NCBI RefSeq assembly: GCF_022869165.1
Contig: NZ_CP094929.1
Coordinates: forward strand, 1,116,001-1,180,000
Direction: 5' to 3'
DNA length: 64,000 nt
Origin: Sphaerochaeta associata
GTDB taxonomy: Bacteria > Spirochaetota > Spirochaetia > Sphaerochaetales > Sphaerochaetaceae
Shown here piece by piece: positions 18,021-26,809 of the stretch. The position numbers and the translations under genes were made by a program. The number at the start of each line of letters is the position of its first letter. Within the stretch, counting starts at the first letter, position 1. The notes under the pieces were generated by a model that was not told the DNA's origin, ran no database searches, and saw only the letters and a list, made by a program, of their open reading frames with translations.

Positions 18021-20048
18021 ATGAAACATACCCGATTGCTTTGTATTATTCTGATCTGCTTCTTTGGAATGGCTTCCATTCCTGCTGCTGTGCATACCTC
18101 GGTTCCCGTAGACCATAGAGTGTATCGAATTCTTGATGTCGCCCAAATTCGCGGTCTTATTGACAATCAAATTGATGTCAAGCCGTATAGTGCAAGCAAG
18201 GTCATTTCCCTTTTGGAAACAATCGCCGGGCAACCTGAAGCTCTTCGAAAAGGGGAAGCAGAAGAAGTTGACGAGATTCTTAGCCACCTGTATACCACCT
18301 ATGGAACATCTCCCTCGTACGCTGACAAGCTCTTTTCTACTGGATTTCTGAGAACCTATGATGAAGAAAAGCAGCTTGGAGCTTCCATGGGAATTACCTT
18401 GGCTTCACAGCAAACGATTAGCTTGAATCAGAAAGGTGAATTTGACTCCAGAAATGGGGTAGTAGCCTTCTTAAAAGGGGATATCGGACCCAACATCTCT
18501 TTCAATATGGATTTTGGAATGGTTTTCGACCAACTGAACAACAGGGTATTCCTTCCTTCTGAGTTTACCATTCCAGGTGAAGGCTTCTACTTGTTGATGC
18601 TTGAAGGGGGTAAGCCCGCGTATACTATTCCTTTTGATAGCCTCTATACCAGCCTAACACTTACTCCTGAAGTAAGTGGGTCTTTCTTCGATGGTTCATT
18701 GCTCGTGCGTTGGGGAACACTCAAGCGGGACTGGGGCCCGGGTCTGAACAATCTTATGCTTTCAGCCGATGCCCGGAGTTTCGATGCCATAGAGCTGCAA
18801 TTGCTTCTGACTCCATGGTTCCGTTTCTCGGTTATGAATGGGTCACTTGGAAAGTTTTCTCTCAGGAATATTGATGGAGCTCCCTTTTTCTCTGACTTTT
18901 TTGGTGCAAAAGAAGACAGGGTAAACTATCGCTTCGACAATAATTTCAGTGCGCATCGTGTAGAGATTGATTTCACGAAAAACTTTACCTTCTCTATTTT
19001 TGAATCAACAGTCTGGCAGAAACGTTTTGAGTTGAGTTATCTCAATCCTGCAACCATTTATATGTTTCAACAGAACAGCATGGGAGACATCGATGATTTG
19101 TTTGCCGGTGTCGATGCTACCTTGACGCTTCCTTCAAAGGCACGTCTCTATGGTGCGATGGCCATGAATGAGATGAATGTGGTAGGCAACCCCATAACCA
19201 TGCTCAAGGCCCCCAGGAACATGTTTGCCTTCCAGGCTGGAGTAGTAGTACCGCTTCCCATCGGCACCTTCTCATCGTTGACCTTCCAATGGACCTATAT
19301 CGGGCCGTTTGTGTATACACACTATCCGATGAGGAAGTTGACGGGTACTATTGATACTACATACCGACCTAATGGCTTCGTTGTAGATAACGCTAATCCA
19401 ATTGTCATTACTACCGATACCGGTCGAACGGTGACGTATGATGGGACATCCATTACGCTTTCTAAAAAAGGTCCTGACGAGGAAGAGACTATTGGCATTG
19501 CTCCCGCGGATGTAGCATCTTGGTACAGTAATGATACCTACACCCTGACCAAAGACGGCAGAACCATGATTGAGAAGAAAGGGAATGATTTCCTCATCTA
19601 CGAAACCTATTCAGAAACTGCATATGTCAACAAAGGTGAGAACCTCGGCTATCCGCTTCAACCCAACTCCCAGGAGTTCCTGCTTCAGCTTGACCTCGGG
19701 CTTCCCAAGGGTTGGACAACACAATTTCAGGCCAAGTATCAGGCCCGAAGCGGCCAGTATGGTTATTCACTTGACCAGTTCATGCTGTACGCAATCGATG
19801 ACCAATATCCAGAGAAGGATTTCTGGAACCATGTGTTCAACCATACCCTGTCGATATTGGTCTCAGGAACCAAGAAGCTGGACGGCATGCCCATCTCTCT
19901 TACTGCTTCCTACCGCTTTATCGCCGACTGGGAGCGGCCGATAGACGAAAGTACTGAAAGGTTCGATGGCTTGACTACAATATTTGGAGCATGGCAGGAT
20001 CCTGTCTTCAATCACATTGTACAGGTGGGAGTGAAGATTTTTTATTGA
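18021..20048 (+). CDS. Wzi-like outer-membrane beta-barrel protein
   Basis: 675 residues. A signal peptide (1-24) is followed by a helical stretch (to about 110) and a long beta-rich part. RWGTLKRDWGPGLNNLMLS matches the WGPG signature of capsule-assembly Wzi proteins, which anchor polysaccharide at the outer surface. The C-terminus (HIVQVGVKIFY) is amphipathic and aromatic, as in barrels. Residues 450-545 form an insertion rich in Thr and Asp with no counterpart I know. The location after a glycan-initiating transferase supports the role. The Wzi assignment is by motif and context only. Confidence 0.7.
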   Translation: MKHTRLLCIILICFFGMASIPAAVHTSVPVDHRVYRILDVAQIRGLIDNQIDVKPYSASKVISLLETIAGQPEALRKGEAEEVDEILSHLYTTYGTSPSYADKLFSTGFLRTYDEEKQLGASMGITLASQQTISLNQKGEFDSRNGVVAFLKGDIGPNISFNMDFGMVFDQLNNRVFLPSEFTIPGEGFYLLMLEGGKPAYTIPFDSLYTSLTLTPEVSGSFFDGSLLVRWGTLKRDWGPGLNNLMLSADARSFDAIELQLLLTPWFRFSVMNGSLGKFSLRNIDGAPFFSDFFGAKEDRVNYRFDNNFSAHRVEIDFTKNFTFSIFESTVWQKRFELSYLNPATIYMFQQNSMGDIDDLFAGVDATLTLPSKARLYGAMAMNEMNVVGNPITMLKAPRNMFAFQAGVVVPLPIGTFSSLTFQWTYIGPFVYTHYPMRKLTGTIDTTYRPNGFVVDNANPIVITTDTGRTVTYDGTSITLSKKGPDEEETIGIAPADVASWYSNDTYTLTKDGRTMIEKKGNDFLIYETYSETAYVNKGENLGYPLQPNSQEFLLQLDLGLPKGWTTQFQAKYQARSGQYGYSLDQFMLYAIDDQYPEKDFWNHVFNHTLSILVSGTKKLDGMPISLTASYRFIADWERPIDESTERFDGLTTIFGAWQDPVFNHIVQVGVKIFY

Positions 20049-20171
20049 TTGAAGAGGGGAGAGTCGAAAGATTCTTCCTATTTTTACTGAAAACTGTAAC
20101 GTAGTGGATTACTTCTTGGATTATACTCTATATCACTATGCGTACGAAAAATGGCAGGCTATGTTCTTTTG

Positions 20172-20199
20172 TTGACACTGTCGATGAAAGTGATATATC
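20172..20199 (+). promoter_or_regulatory. Promoter of the Omp85-like gene
   Basis: Consensus TTGACA, 16-base spacer, TATATC, about 40 bases before the start codon. It lies in a 190-base gap that otherwise shows nothing. Confidence 0.6.
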
Positions 20200-20238
20200 T
20201 TGCCATATAGTATTAGTATAATTATTGAATGAGGACAT

Positions 20239-22044
20239 ATGGGTAATCTGAGAAATAAGGTTGTTCTTCTCTTTCTTGTTTTCTTGGTTGGCTTTGGAGG
20301 AATTCTCCAAGCAGGCGAGGCACTGATAACAACCGATCAAGTAACCGGCTATGGAATTGCTGACTATGAGTTCTCTGTAAAAGGAAAAACCACCAAATTT
20401 GCTCTTCGCAATGCAATCGTTCCTTCAGAGGGAGATGTTGTGTACCCAACCAAGGAAGCCTTCATCGGCGCCCTTGATGCGAAGAGGCAGACACTGGTTA
20501 ACAAGCAGTTGTTCTTGAATGTGGAGTATGACTATACCTTTACATCCTTCATCGATGGCATCGCCTATTACTCGGTTACCTACTTTGTGGAAGACTCAAA
20601 CACCCTGTTGGTGCTTCCCTACCCGAAATTCGACAATGATAAGACTGGGTTTCTCTTTGGCCTGAAAGCAAAGGATACCAACTTGCTCGGCACGTTCGGA
20701 GAACTCAACGCTACCGTATATACCTCGCAGAATGACGGAACGCTTCAGAGCTGGGACAACCGCGAAGACCACCTTGAGCTTGATATTTCCAAATTCACTC
20801 TCTTCGATACTTCCATCAGCCTGAACTTCGTATATGAACGGAGAAAGACAACCAATCCCTTGGGAATCTACGACTACGACCTCGATTGGACGGGAATCAA
20901 GTTTCTAGGGACCACGTTGAACATCGAAACGGAAGGGAAGTACGATCCTACTCTCCCGGCTCAAGTCTTCAACTATGATGTGAACTGGACAGGTTTGAAG
21001 CTTCTTGGTACAAGCATCAGCCTCGCCACATGGGCGGATCTCAAACCTGCCACCGATCTTTCCAATCCAGATCCTACGCTGTATGGATTTTCATTCAGTT
21101 ATGGTCCCTTCGACCAGAATGAGGGACGCTACACCCTCAGCTCCTTGGTCCAATGGGAAAGCAACATTACCAATTTCACCACCGAAACCACACTGGCCCA
21201 GCATGACTTGAAGTTCTTCACCCGGCCTCTCTCCTTCAACCTCAGGGTAGAAACAAACCAGAAAACTACTTCGGAAACAGTCGATAATGTACTACTCAGT
21301 TCTACGCTGGGAACCACCTTTCGGTTGCCGCTGGGCCTGACGTGGGGTACTTCGGTTACAGGAGCTGTGAACTTTGTACAAAACCAGAATCCGCTGCAAC
21401 GCTATTTTGAGTATGTGAACACCCTTGGCAACGGCGGGCGCATCAACTATCTGTCCAGTCTGCACAAGTTCCGCAGGGGCTTGGTATTCTCCTTCAAGCA
21501 TGTGTATCGTGATTACCCCCAAGCTGAATATTCCCACCTCGACTATTGGTATATGGAAAGCAGTACAACCTGGTTCCCGTTCATTGCCTGGAGGTTCAAT
21601 CCATCCATCAGGTTGACCGGATTCTATGCAGAGGGTATCAAGTACAGATTCCTGCCTTCAGATGAGGATTTGAATGTTGCCGACTACTTCAGGGGTTACC
21701 TCTCACGCTCGAGTAAAATTTCTGAAGTTAATACCCAACTCTCCTATGGTGGAGTCGTGAATCTGAACATGACCGTTGACTTCATCGATTTCGGCTTTGC
21801 CAAATCGTATGCCAACCCATTTCTCGATATCGGAGTATTCAGCAACCCGTCGGAGCCCGACGGCCGTACCGTCCTTGCCAGTGCCGGTATGGAAGGGTGG
21901 GGCGTCCTAAAGCGCTTCCCAAGCCATCCGATGCGCGTAGCCTTGGGATTCAATCTCTTTGATGTATACGAGGCGATGCAGGGCCGTATGGAGCCGATGG
22001 ATGTGGAGTGGGAACTGTCGGTCAGCTTTGAACTCTATTTCTGA
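20239..22044 (+). CDS. Omp85-like outer-membrane protein
   Basis: 601 residues. A signal peptide (1-25) is followed by a POTRA-like segment (about 60-125: TKEAFIGALDAKRQTLVNK, ending YYSVTYFVED). The start of a BamA/TamA-type barrel comes next (LPYPKFDNDKTGFLFGLKA, then TNLLGTFGELNATVYTS) and the C-terminus ends in Phe (LSVSFELYF). Two adjacent segments resemble each other (DYDLDWTGIKFLGTTLNIET and NYDVNWTGLKLLGTSISLAT), an internal duplication of a barrel hairpin. A dedicated export or assembly role is likely. GAGGAC precedes the ATG. The 3' end overlaps the convergent RND gene by 23 bases. Confidence 0.65.
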   Translation: MGNLRNKVVLLFLVFLVGFGGILQAGEALITTDQVTGYGIADYEFSVKGKTTKFALRNAIVPSEGDVVYPTKEAFIGALDAKRQTLVNKQLFLNVEYDYTFTSFIDGIAYYSVTYFVEDSNTLLVLPYPKFDNDKTGFLFGLKAKDTNLLGTFGELNATVYTSQNDGTLQSWDNREDHLELDISKFTLFDTSISLNFVYERRKTTNPLGIYDYDLDWTGIKFLGTTLNIETEGKYDPTLPAQVFNYDVNWTGLKLLGTSISLATWADLKPATDLSNPDPTLYGFSFSYGPFDQNEGRYTLSSLVQWESNITNFTTETTLAQHDLKFFTRPLSFNLRVETNQKTTSETVDNVLLSSTLGTTFRLPLGLTWGTSVTGAVNFVQNQNPLQRYFEYVNTLGNGGRINYLSSLHKFRRGLVFSFKHVYRDYPQAEYSHLDYWYMESSTTWFPFIAWRFNPSIRLTGFYAEGIKYRFLPSDEDLNVADYFRGYLSRSSKISEVNTQLSYGGVVNLNMTVDFIDFGFAKSYANPFLDIGVFSNPSEPDGRTVLASAGMEGWGVLKRFPSHPMRVALGFNLFDVYEAMQGRMEPMDVEWELSVSFELYF

Positions 22045-24346
22045 TTTTCTCGAGTGCCATCATCAAGGCCGGGAGTATGAACAGGGTTGCTGCAGTGGTG
22101 ACCAATAGGGCGAATGAGAGCAATAAGCCGAAATATTTAACCGGGATGAAACTTGCGAACAGCAACATCATAAGGCCTGCAATCAAGGAGATGCTGGAAA
22201 GCAGGATGGGTCTGCCTGTCTCTTCCAATGTTTGGGAGAGCAGCACTGCATACTCCATGTTTGGATGATCCTTCTGCCGCAGTTTGAATCGTATGAGAAA
22301 ATGAATTGCTGCATCGACACCAACCCCGATGGTAATCGATGCAAAAATCACCGTCACCACATCGAAGGGTATATTGAATAGAAACATCAACACATAGTTG
22401 CACATGATTCCCGTCATGGTGGGGATGAGGGCGAGCAATCCCATCAAAGGACTGCGAAATTGCACCGTCACCAAGAGGAATACGAGAATCAAGGATATGA
22501 TCAGCGAGCGGTCTTGGTCAGCCTTGATGGTGTTTCCCATGCGCAAGGCATCCACTCCGATACCCCAGTCATCGATGGTGATGCCTTCAGGCAAAAGATG
22601 TACTCCCTCTTGGATGGAAGCCTGAAGATTCCGTACGCTTTCCAAGCTCTCCCAACTTTGGTAGCGGCTGTCGTAACTGCGTACCGTGATGGTAATCCTC
22701 GCTCCATCGTCACGAATCAAGGAGGAGAGCATGGGAGTTTCAAATTGGGATGAAGCAACCTTGAGCAGTCTGGAGAGCATGAGTATGAGACCCGGAGTAT
22801 CCGGAATTCCATACGTTCCTTGGTATATCTCATTGAGGGCGGCTGTATAACGGGGAAATGAGAACAGATGGGTAATATCCTCATTGGTGGCAAGCAGGTG
22901 GCTTTCAAAAGCAAAAACCTGTTTCAGCACCTCGGGCTTAAAGAAGTAATCCTGTTCATCGTCCGGGGCTGTGAGGGTGATGTAATGGGGATCCGAACCG
23001 CCGATTTTTCTGGCGAATGCTACAGAACGCTGAATCAGAGGATCGTCCTTTGGGAAGTATGTCAGGTAATCGGTATCCAGTCTCACGTCATCCCTTACAG
23101 CAACAAACCCGATCAGTAACAATGCCATCAGTACCAATGCAATGGGCCAGGCTCGTACAAATGCAATGCTGCAGCGGTGCAACGCCTTGGAGATCCTGCC
23201 GTGGGTGAATCGATGTAGATGCTGTTGCTTGGGATTCGGCAGGATGGCAAGCAGTGAAGGAATATAGATGAGTGACAAGAGGGCACAGAAACTGATGCCG
23301 ATTGAAACGGCAAGCCCGAGCTCTCGGAAAGCTTGCAACTCGCATAGAACGAGGCTGAGAAAACCGACGATGGTAGTCAGGGATGCTCCGAATATTGTCT
23401 TGCTGATTCTTCCAACCGCCAGGATGATCCGCTCTTCCTTCTCTTCCATGGTATTATCGGCTTTGATGGTCTGAAAATATTCGCTGAGAATATGGATTGC
23501 ATAGGAAGAGCCCAGGATGAGAACCATCGAAGGAACGATGATGTTGACCACTGTCAGCTCATAGTCCAGCAGAACCATCACGGCCAATGTCCAGAGCAAC
23601 GCGATTACAGACAAGGAAAACGGAATGATTACCGCACGCTTGGAACGGAAGGCAAGGAAAAACATAAGGACGATGACAAGAAGGCAGAGTAAAAGCAATC
23701 GCTCCAGGTCGTAGGTCAAATACTGCTGGACACGCTCTTCGAAGAGCGGAGTTCCGACCAGTGAGATACTGCCATATGCACGTAGACGATCCAACGTATG
23801 TGCAATCGCGTCAAAAATCTCGTTACTGTATTCCGTATCCGGTTGAAAGGAGAGTTGTATCAGCAGTGAATCCCCGTCTTCAGTGGAGAGAAGGCCTCTG
23901 GCGATTCTGTCTGTACGCAGTCGCTGTGCGAACAATGCTGAACTCTCTTCCGTGAAAGGCTCATTGTTCTTGTTCGGATTCAGGGCAATACTTGCAAGGC
24001 GGGTTCCCTTTTTCTGGAAGGTGATGAATGAGAGTGCCGAGAGAGGAGGCCTGAGCCCCTCTATGGCCTCAAGCTCTGCAAGGACTCCTTGCAGGGCATT
24101 CAACGCCTGCATTGAAAAAATTGCGTTTCCTTCAAACAGGCAGTATACATCCTTTGAGTCTTGAGTCGTCGTGGAAAGAACATCCTCTGAGATTTCGAGG
24201 TGTTCAGGTTTCGGAGGGAGGAGATTGATGTATTCGCTGTTGAGTCGGAGCTGAGGAAGCAGAATGATGGCGAAGAGTGTACAAACAAGTACTATGGCAA
24301 GGAACAACAGCTTGTAGCGCAGAATTGTTTTGATAAGCAGCTGCAC
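22022..24346 (-). CDS. RND/MMPL family exporter, first copy
   Basis: 774 residues with the RND plan: one N-terminal span, a periplasmic domain (about 35-210), five spans, a second periplasmic domain (about 420-600) and a final five spans. TM4 carries GSSYAIHILSEYF and TM10 carries IGVGVDAAIHFLIRFK, as in the COG1033 group that includes hopanoid and lipid exporters. GTG start with GAGGAG upstream. It follows two MGDG-synthase-like glycosyltransferase genes in the same direction, so a glycolipid is a likely cargo. It also has its own promoter. Confidence 0.85.
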   Translation of the reverse strand: MQLLIKTILRYKLLFLAIVLVCTLFAIILLPQLRLNSEYINLLPPKPEHLEISEDVLSTTTQDSKDVYCLFEGNAIFSMQALNALQGVLAELEAIEGLRPPLSALSFITFQKKGTRLASIALNPNKNNEPFTEESSALFAQRLRTDRIARGLLSTEDGDSLLIQLSFQPDTEYSNEIFDAIAHTLDRLRAYGSISLVGTPLFEERVQQYLTYDLERLLLLCLLVIVLMFFLAFRSKRAVIIPFSLSVIALLWTLAVMVLLDYELTVVNIIVPSMVLILGSSYAIHILSEYFQTIKADNTMEEKEERIILAVGRISKTIFGASLTTIVGFLSLVLCELQAFRELGLAVSIGISFCALLSLIYIPSLLAILPNPKQQHLHRFTHGRISKALHRCSIAFVRAWPIALVLMALLLIGFVAVRDDVRLDTDYLTYFPKDDPLIQRSVAFARKIGGSDPHYITLTAPDDEQDYFFKPEVLKQVFAFESHLLATNEDITHLFSFPRYTAALNEIYQGTYGIPDTPGLILMLSRLLKVASSQFETPMLSSLIRDDGARITITVRSYDSRYQSWESLESVRNLQASIQEGVHLLPEGITIDDWGIGVDALRMGNTIKADQDRSLIISLILVFLLVTVQFRSPLMGLLALIPTMTGIMCNYVLMFLFNIPFDVVTVIFASITIGVGVDAAIHFLIRFKLRQKDHPNMEYAVLLSQTLEETGRPILLSSISLIAGLMMLLFASFIPVKYFGLLLSFALLVTTAATLFILPALMMALEKIRNRVQS

Positions 24347-24374
24347 CGTACTCTCCTCGGCGTATAGTATACTA

Positions 24375-24403
24375 ATAGTAGAGAGTCATCATGCTGTTGT
24401 AAA
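24375..24403 (-). promoter_or_regulatory. Promoter of the first RND gene
   Basis: On the minus strand: TTTACA, 17-base spacer, TACTAT, in the 65-base gap after the glycosyltransferase gene. Confidence 0.6.
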
Positions 24404-24411
24404 GGTCCGGT

Positions 24412-25560
24412 TCATACCGATGCAATGCCAAACTTTGTTTTCCTTACTTCAGCAGCGTCGTCGAGAATCTGCCTCGCAAAGGCGTCGCTGTCGAAGACCA
24501 AGGGAAGCTTCGCAAAGGCTTGCAGCATCGCTTCCTGCTGTATTGGATCCTCGCTATAGGCTTGGAGAATATCCACCTGCCTGGTTACGTCGTTCTCCAC
24601 CCAACCGACGTTTCGACGGTTGAAGAAAATGGTGGTGGGCCAGGCCGCATAGAGCAGGCTTGAGATAAGAAAGGGCCGTTGCAGGAACAATGATTCCATC
24701 AAGGCATTTGCTCCTGCTTTCCCAGCCTGTACATCACAGGCACAGATATAGTCCTGAATGTTCTTTACAAACCCGGGCGTGTGCAATGGGAAATCGGGAT
24801 GGTTCTCCTTGAATGCCTTGTAATGCAGTTTTGTACTGCCGCTGAGCTCCCCGACAGTAATTATCTGCCAGTTCAGATTACGTTCAACCACTTCATCCAG
24901 GAAATCGGTGGTACCGATGCCTTCGCCGCCTAGGTTAAGCAACACAGTAAAACAGTCGTCGAGACCCAGTTTTTTCCGTGCATCCTGCTTGCTTAACGGC
25001 TTGGACTGCATGAGCTCGGTTTTCAGTGGGAAGGGGCAGATACGGATGGTATGCTCGGGTTGGCCCGCACGAATGGCAAGCTCCCTGCCGATTTCCGTGC
25101 ATATGTAGAGCCGGTCGAGATGTTTGTTTATACCAAGATTAGGAGTGAAAACCACATCCGCCGCATATTCAAATACCGGCACCTGCAGTTGCAGCAAGTC
25201 TACGAGCGGCTGGATTATTGAAGCTGCAAGGAAATGGGGTACCACGATAAGATCGGGTTTGACCTGTTCGTACCAGTCTTGGAAATCCTTGACGGCATGA
25301 GAATGGGTGGCTACATACCGTACCCTTTTTGCATTTGCTGCAGAGTCGTTTCTTGCATTGACCTTTGCTTCCATTTTGGGAAAATGCAGCTGAAGACGCC
25401 AGTTGTACTTGCTGATCCAATTGATCATGGGCGCGCCGACTGTTGCAAACAAATTCTCTACAACAGTAGTATGGCCGAGTCTCTGGAATGCATCGGAAAG
25501 TGCCCGTGCCGGTGTAATATGCCCTTTCCCTGCATCCACATACAAAAGTGCTATATGCAT
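24412..25560 (-). CDS. MGDG-synthase-like glycosyltransferase (GT28), first copy
   Basis: 382 residues. The N-terminal MGDG synthase motif is LLYVDAGKGHITPARAL. The C-terminal GT-B half has LLNLGGEGIGTTDFL and GKAGANALMESL, the region that binds nucleotide sugar. Members add a hexose to diacylglycerol at the cytoplasmic face of the membrane. The ATG at 25560 was chosen by alignment with the second copy; it has no Shine-Dalgarno sequence, and TATTCT lies six bases upstream. It lies 24 bases after its paralogue, so the pair arose by tandem duplication. Confidence 0.82.
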   Translation of the reverse strand: MHIALLYVDAGKGHITPARALSDAFQRLGHTTVVENLFATVGAPMINWISKYNWRLQLHFPKMEAKVNARNDSAANAKRVRYVATHSHAVKDFQDWYEQVKPDLIVVPHFLAASIIQPLVDLLQLQVPVFEYAADVVFTPNLGINKHLDRLYICTEIGRELAIRAGQPEHTIRICPFPLKTELMQSKPLSKQDARKKLGLDDCFTVLLNLGGEGIGTTDFLDEVVERNLNWQIITVGELSGSTKLHYKAFKENHPDFPLHTPGFVKNIQDYICACDVQAGKAGANALMESLFLQRPFLISSLLYAAWPTTIFFNRRNVGWVENDVTRQVDILQAYSEDPIQQEAMLQAFAKLPLVFDSDAFARQILDDAAEVRKTKFGIASV

Positions 25561-25566
25561 GAGCAA

Positions 25567-25595
25567 AGAATAGGAGAAAATCAGTCAATCTGCAA
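25567..25595 (-). promoter_or_regulatory. Promoter of the first GT28 gene, likely leaderless
   Basis: On the minus strand: TTGCAG, 17-base spacer, TATTCT, then six bases to the ATG. It overlaps the end of the upstream paralogue. Confidence 0.4.
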
Positions 25596-26709
25596 GAGCT
25601 TGCATCTCATTGAGCAGAAGGTTGACGAATAGATCGCTGCTGAAAGAAAGCGGCAGGGAAGCAAGCCTTTCCTGCATGAGTCGCTGAGCCTGTTGATCCT
25701 CAGCAAAGTTCTTGAGAGTAATCATTTGTTGCTTTGGTCTACGTATCACCCATCCTACCTTGTATTCATCAAAGAAGGCCTGGGTATCACGTGCTGCATG
25801 CAACAGCTCATTGATCATAAATGGTCGTCCCAGCGAGAGGGACTCCATCAAGGCATTTGCCCCGGCCTTCCCGGCCTGTACATCACAGGCGAGCATGTAC
25901 AGGCCGATATTGGAAACAAAACCTGGAGTATGAATGTTCATCCCCGGCAGTTCTCTGGCAAGCGCATGGAATCGCAGCTTGGTGTGTTCAGATAGGTTTC
26001 CCACGACAACCACCTGCCAGGCAAGTTTATTTTTGATCAATTGCTTTATCAAGGCGGTTGAACCGATTCCCTCTCCTCCGAGATTCAACAAAATGGTGAA
26101 CCGGTCTTCAAGACCCAGACTTTGTCGTGCTTGACTCTTGGAAAGATGCTCCATCTGCTGGATTGAAGTCTGCAGCGGAAAAGGCGAGAGCCGCACCTGG
26201 TTTGACGTATAGCCCTGGTTAAGGAGATTCTTCACTCCAAGCTCGGTTGGAATGAACAGGCGGTCGATTTTGTGATGATACCCGGCCTTCGGATTATTGA
26301 ATACATCGGCGGCGTAGACGAAGACGGGAACCTTGAGCTTGGCCTGTTTGGCGATGGTTGCGATGACCGAGCCGCCCAGAAAATTGGTGCAGAGAATGAA
26401 ATCAGGTTTGGTTTGCTCATACCAAGCGAGGAAATCACGGTTGATATGCAGTCTGACCGACAGGAACCGCACCACGGATGCAATGAAATGAGTATCCATC
26501 AACCGATGGTAAAACCGTTCAATGCGTGGGTGATGGAGCATGAATCGCCACTCATGTTTGCAAAACCACTGCCAGAAGGGGGCTCTCAGCACATCGAACA
26601 TATCAAGCAGACATGTCTGATGACCTGCACGTTCCATTGCATCCGTTACGGCTTTGGCAGGAATATAATGTCCCTTTCCTGCATGTACATAGAGCATTGC
26701 ACCAAGCAT
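25585..26709 (-). CDS. MGDG-synthase-like glycosyltransferase (GT28), second copy
   Basis: 374 residues, a paralogue of the neighbouring gene. The N-terminal motif is MLYVHAGKGHYIPAKAV; the C-terminal half has LLNLGGEGIGSTALI and GKAGANALMESLSLGRP. The start at 26709 aligns with the first copy. Longer upstream readings would cross the divergent GT4 gene and show no homology. Two tandem copies may act in sequence, adding a first and second sugar to a diacylglycerol, or may use different sugars. Leaderless start likely (TATGAT six bases upstream). Confidence 0.82.
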   Translation of the reverse strand: MLGAMLYVHAGKGHYIPAKAVTDAMERAGHQTCLLDMFDVLRAPFWQWFCKHEWRFMLHHPRIERFYHRLMDTHFIASVVRFLSVRLHINRDFLAWYEQTKPDFILCTNFLGGSVIATIAKQAKLKVPVFVYAADVFNNPKAGYHHKIDRLFIPTELGVKNLLNQGYTSNQVRLSPFPLQTSIQQMEHLSKSQARQSLGLEDRFTILLNLGGEGIGSTALIKQLIKNKLAWQVVVVGNLSEHTKLRFHALARELPGMNIHTPGFVSNIGLYMLACDVQAGKAGANALMESLSLGRPFMINELLHAARDTQAFFDEYKVGWVIRRPKQQMITLKNFAEDQQAQRLMQERLASLPLSFSSDLFVNLLLNEMQALAD

Positions 26710-26715
26710 GGATGT

Positions 26716-26744
26716 ATCATAACCAATAAGCCGGACCACAACAA
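26716..26744 (-). promoter_or_regulatory. Promoter of the second GT28 gene, likely leaderless
   Basis: On the minus strand: TTGTTG, 17-base spacer, TATGAT, then six bases to the ATG, with no Shine-Dalgarno sequence. The clearest example of this arrangement in the window. Confidence 0.6.
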
Positions 26745-26760
26745 GAGCTGATTTTGTTTG

Positions 26761-26789
26761 TTGCGTGGAAGGGACCCTCGCGGTATAGT
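26761..26789 (+). promoter_or_regulatory. Promoter of the GT4 gene
   Basis: TTGCGT, 17-base spacer, TATAGT, 20 bases before the GTG start; AAGGAG lies between. Confidence 0.6.
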
Positions 26790-26809
26790 GCAACAAGGAG
26801 TGATGCGCT

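Noticed and set aside
24412-26709. Tandem GT28 genes considered as one gene split by a frameshift
   Set aside because: Each copy has a full N-terminal MGDG-synthase motif and a full C-terminal donor-binding half, so they are paralogues.
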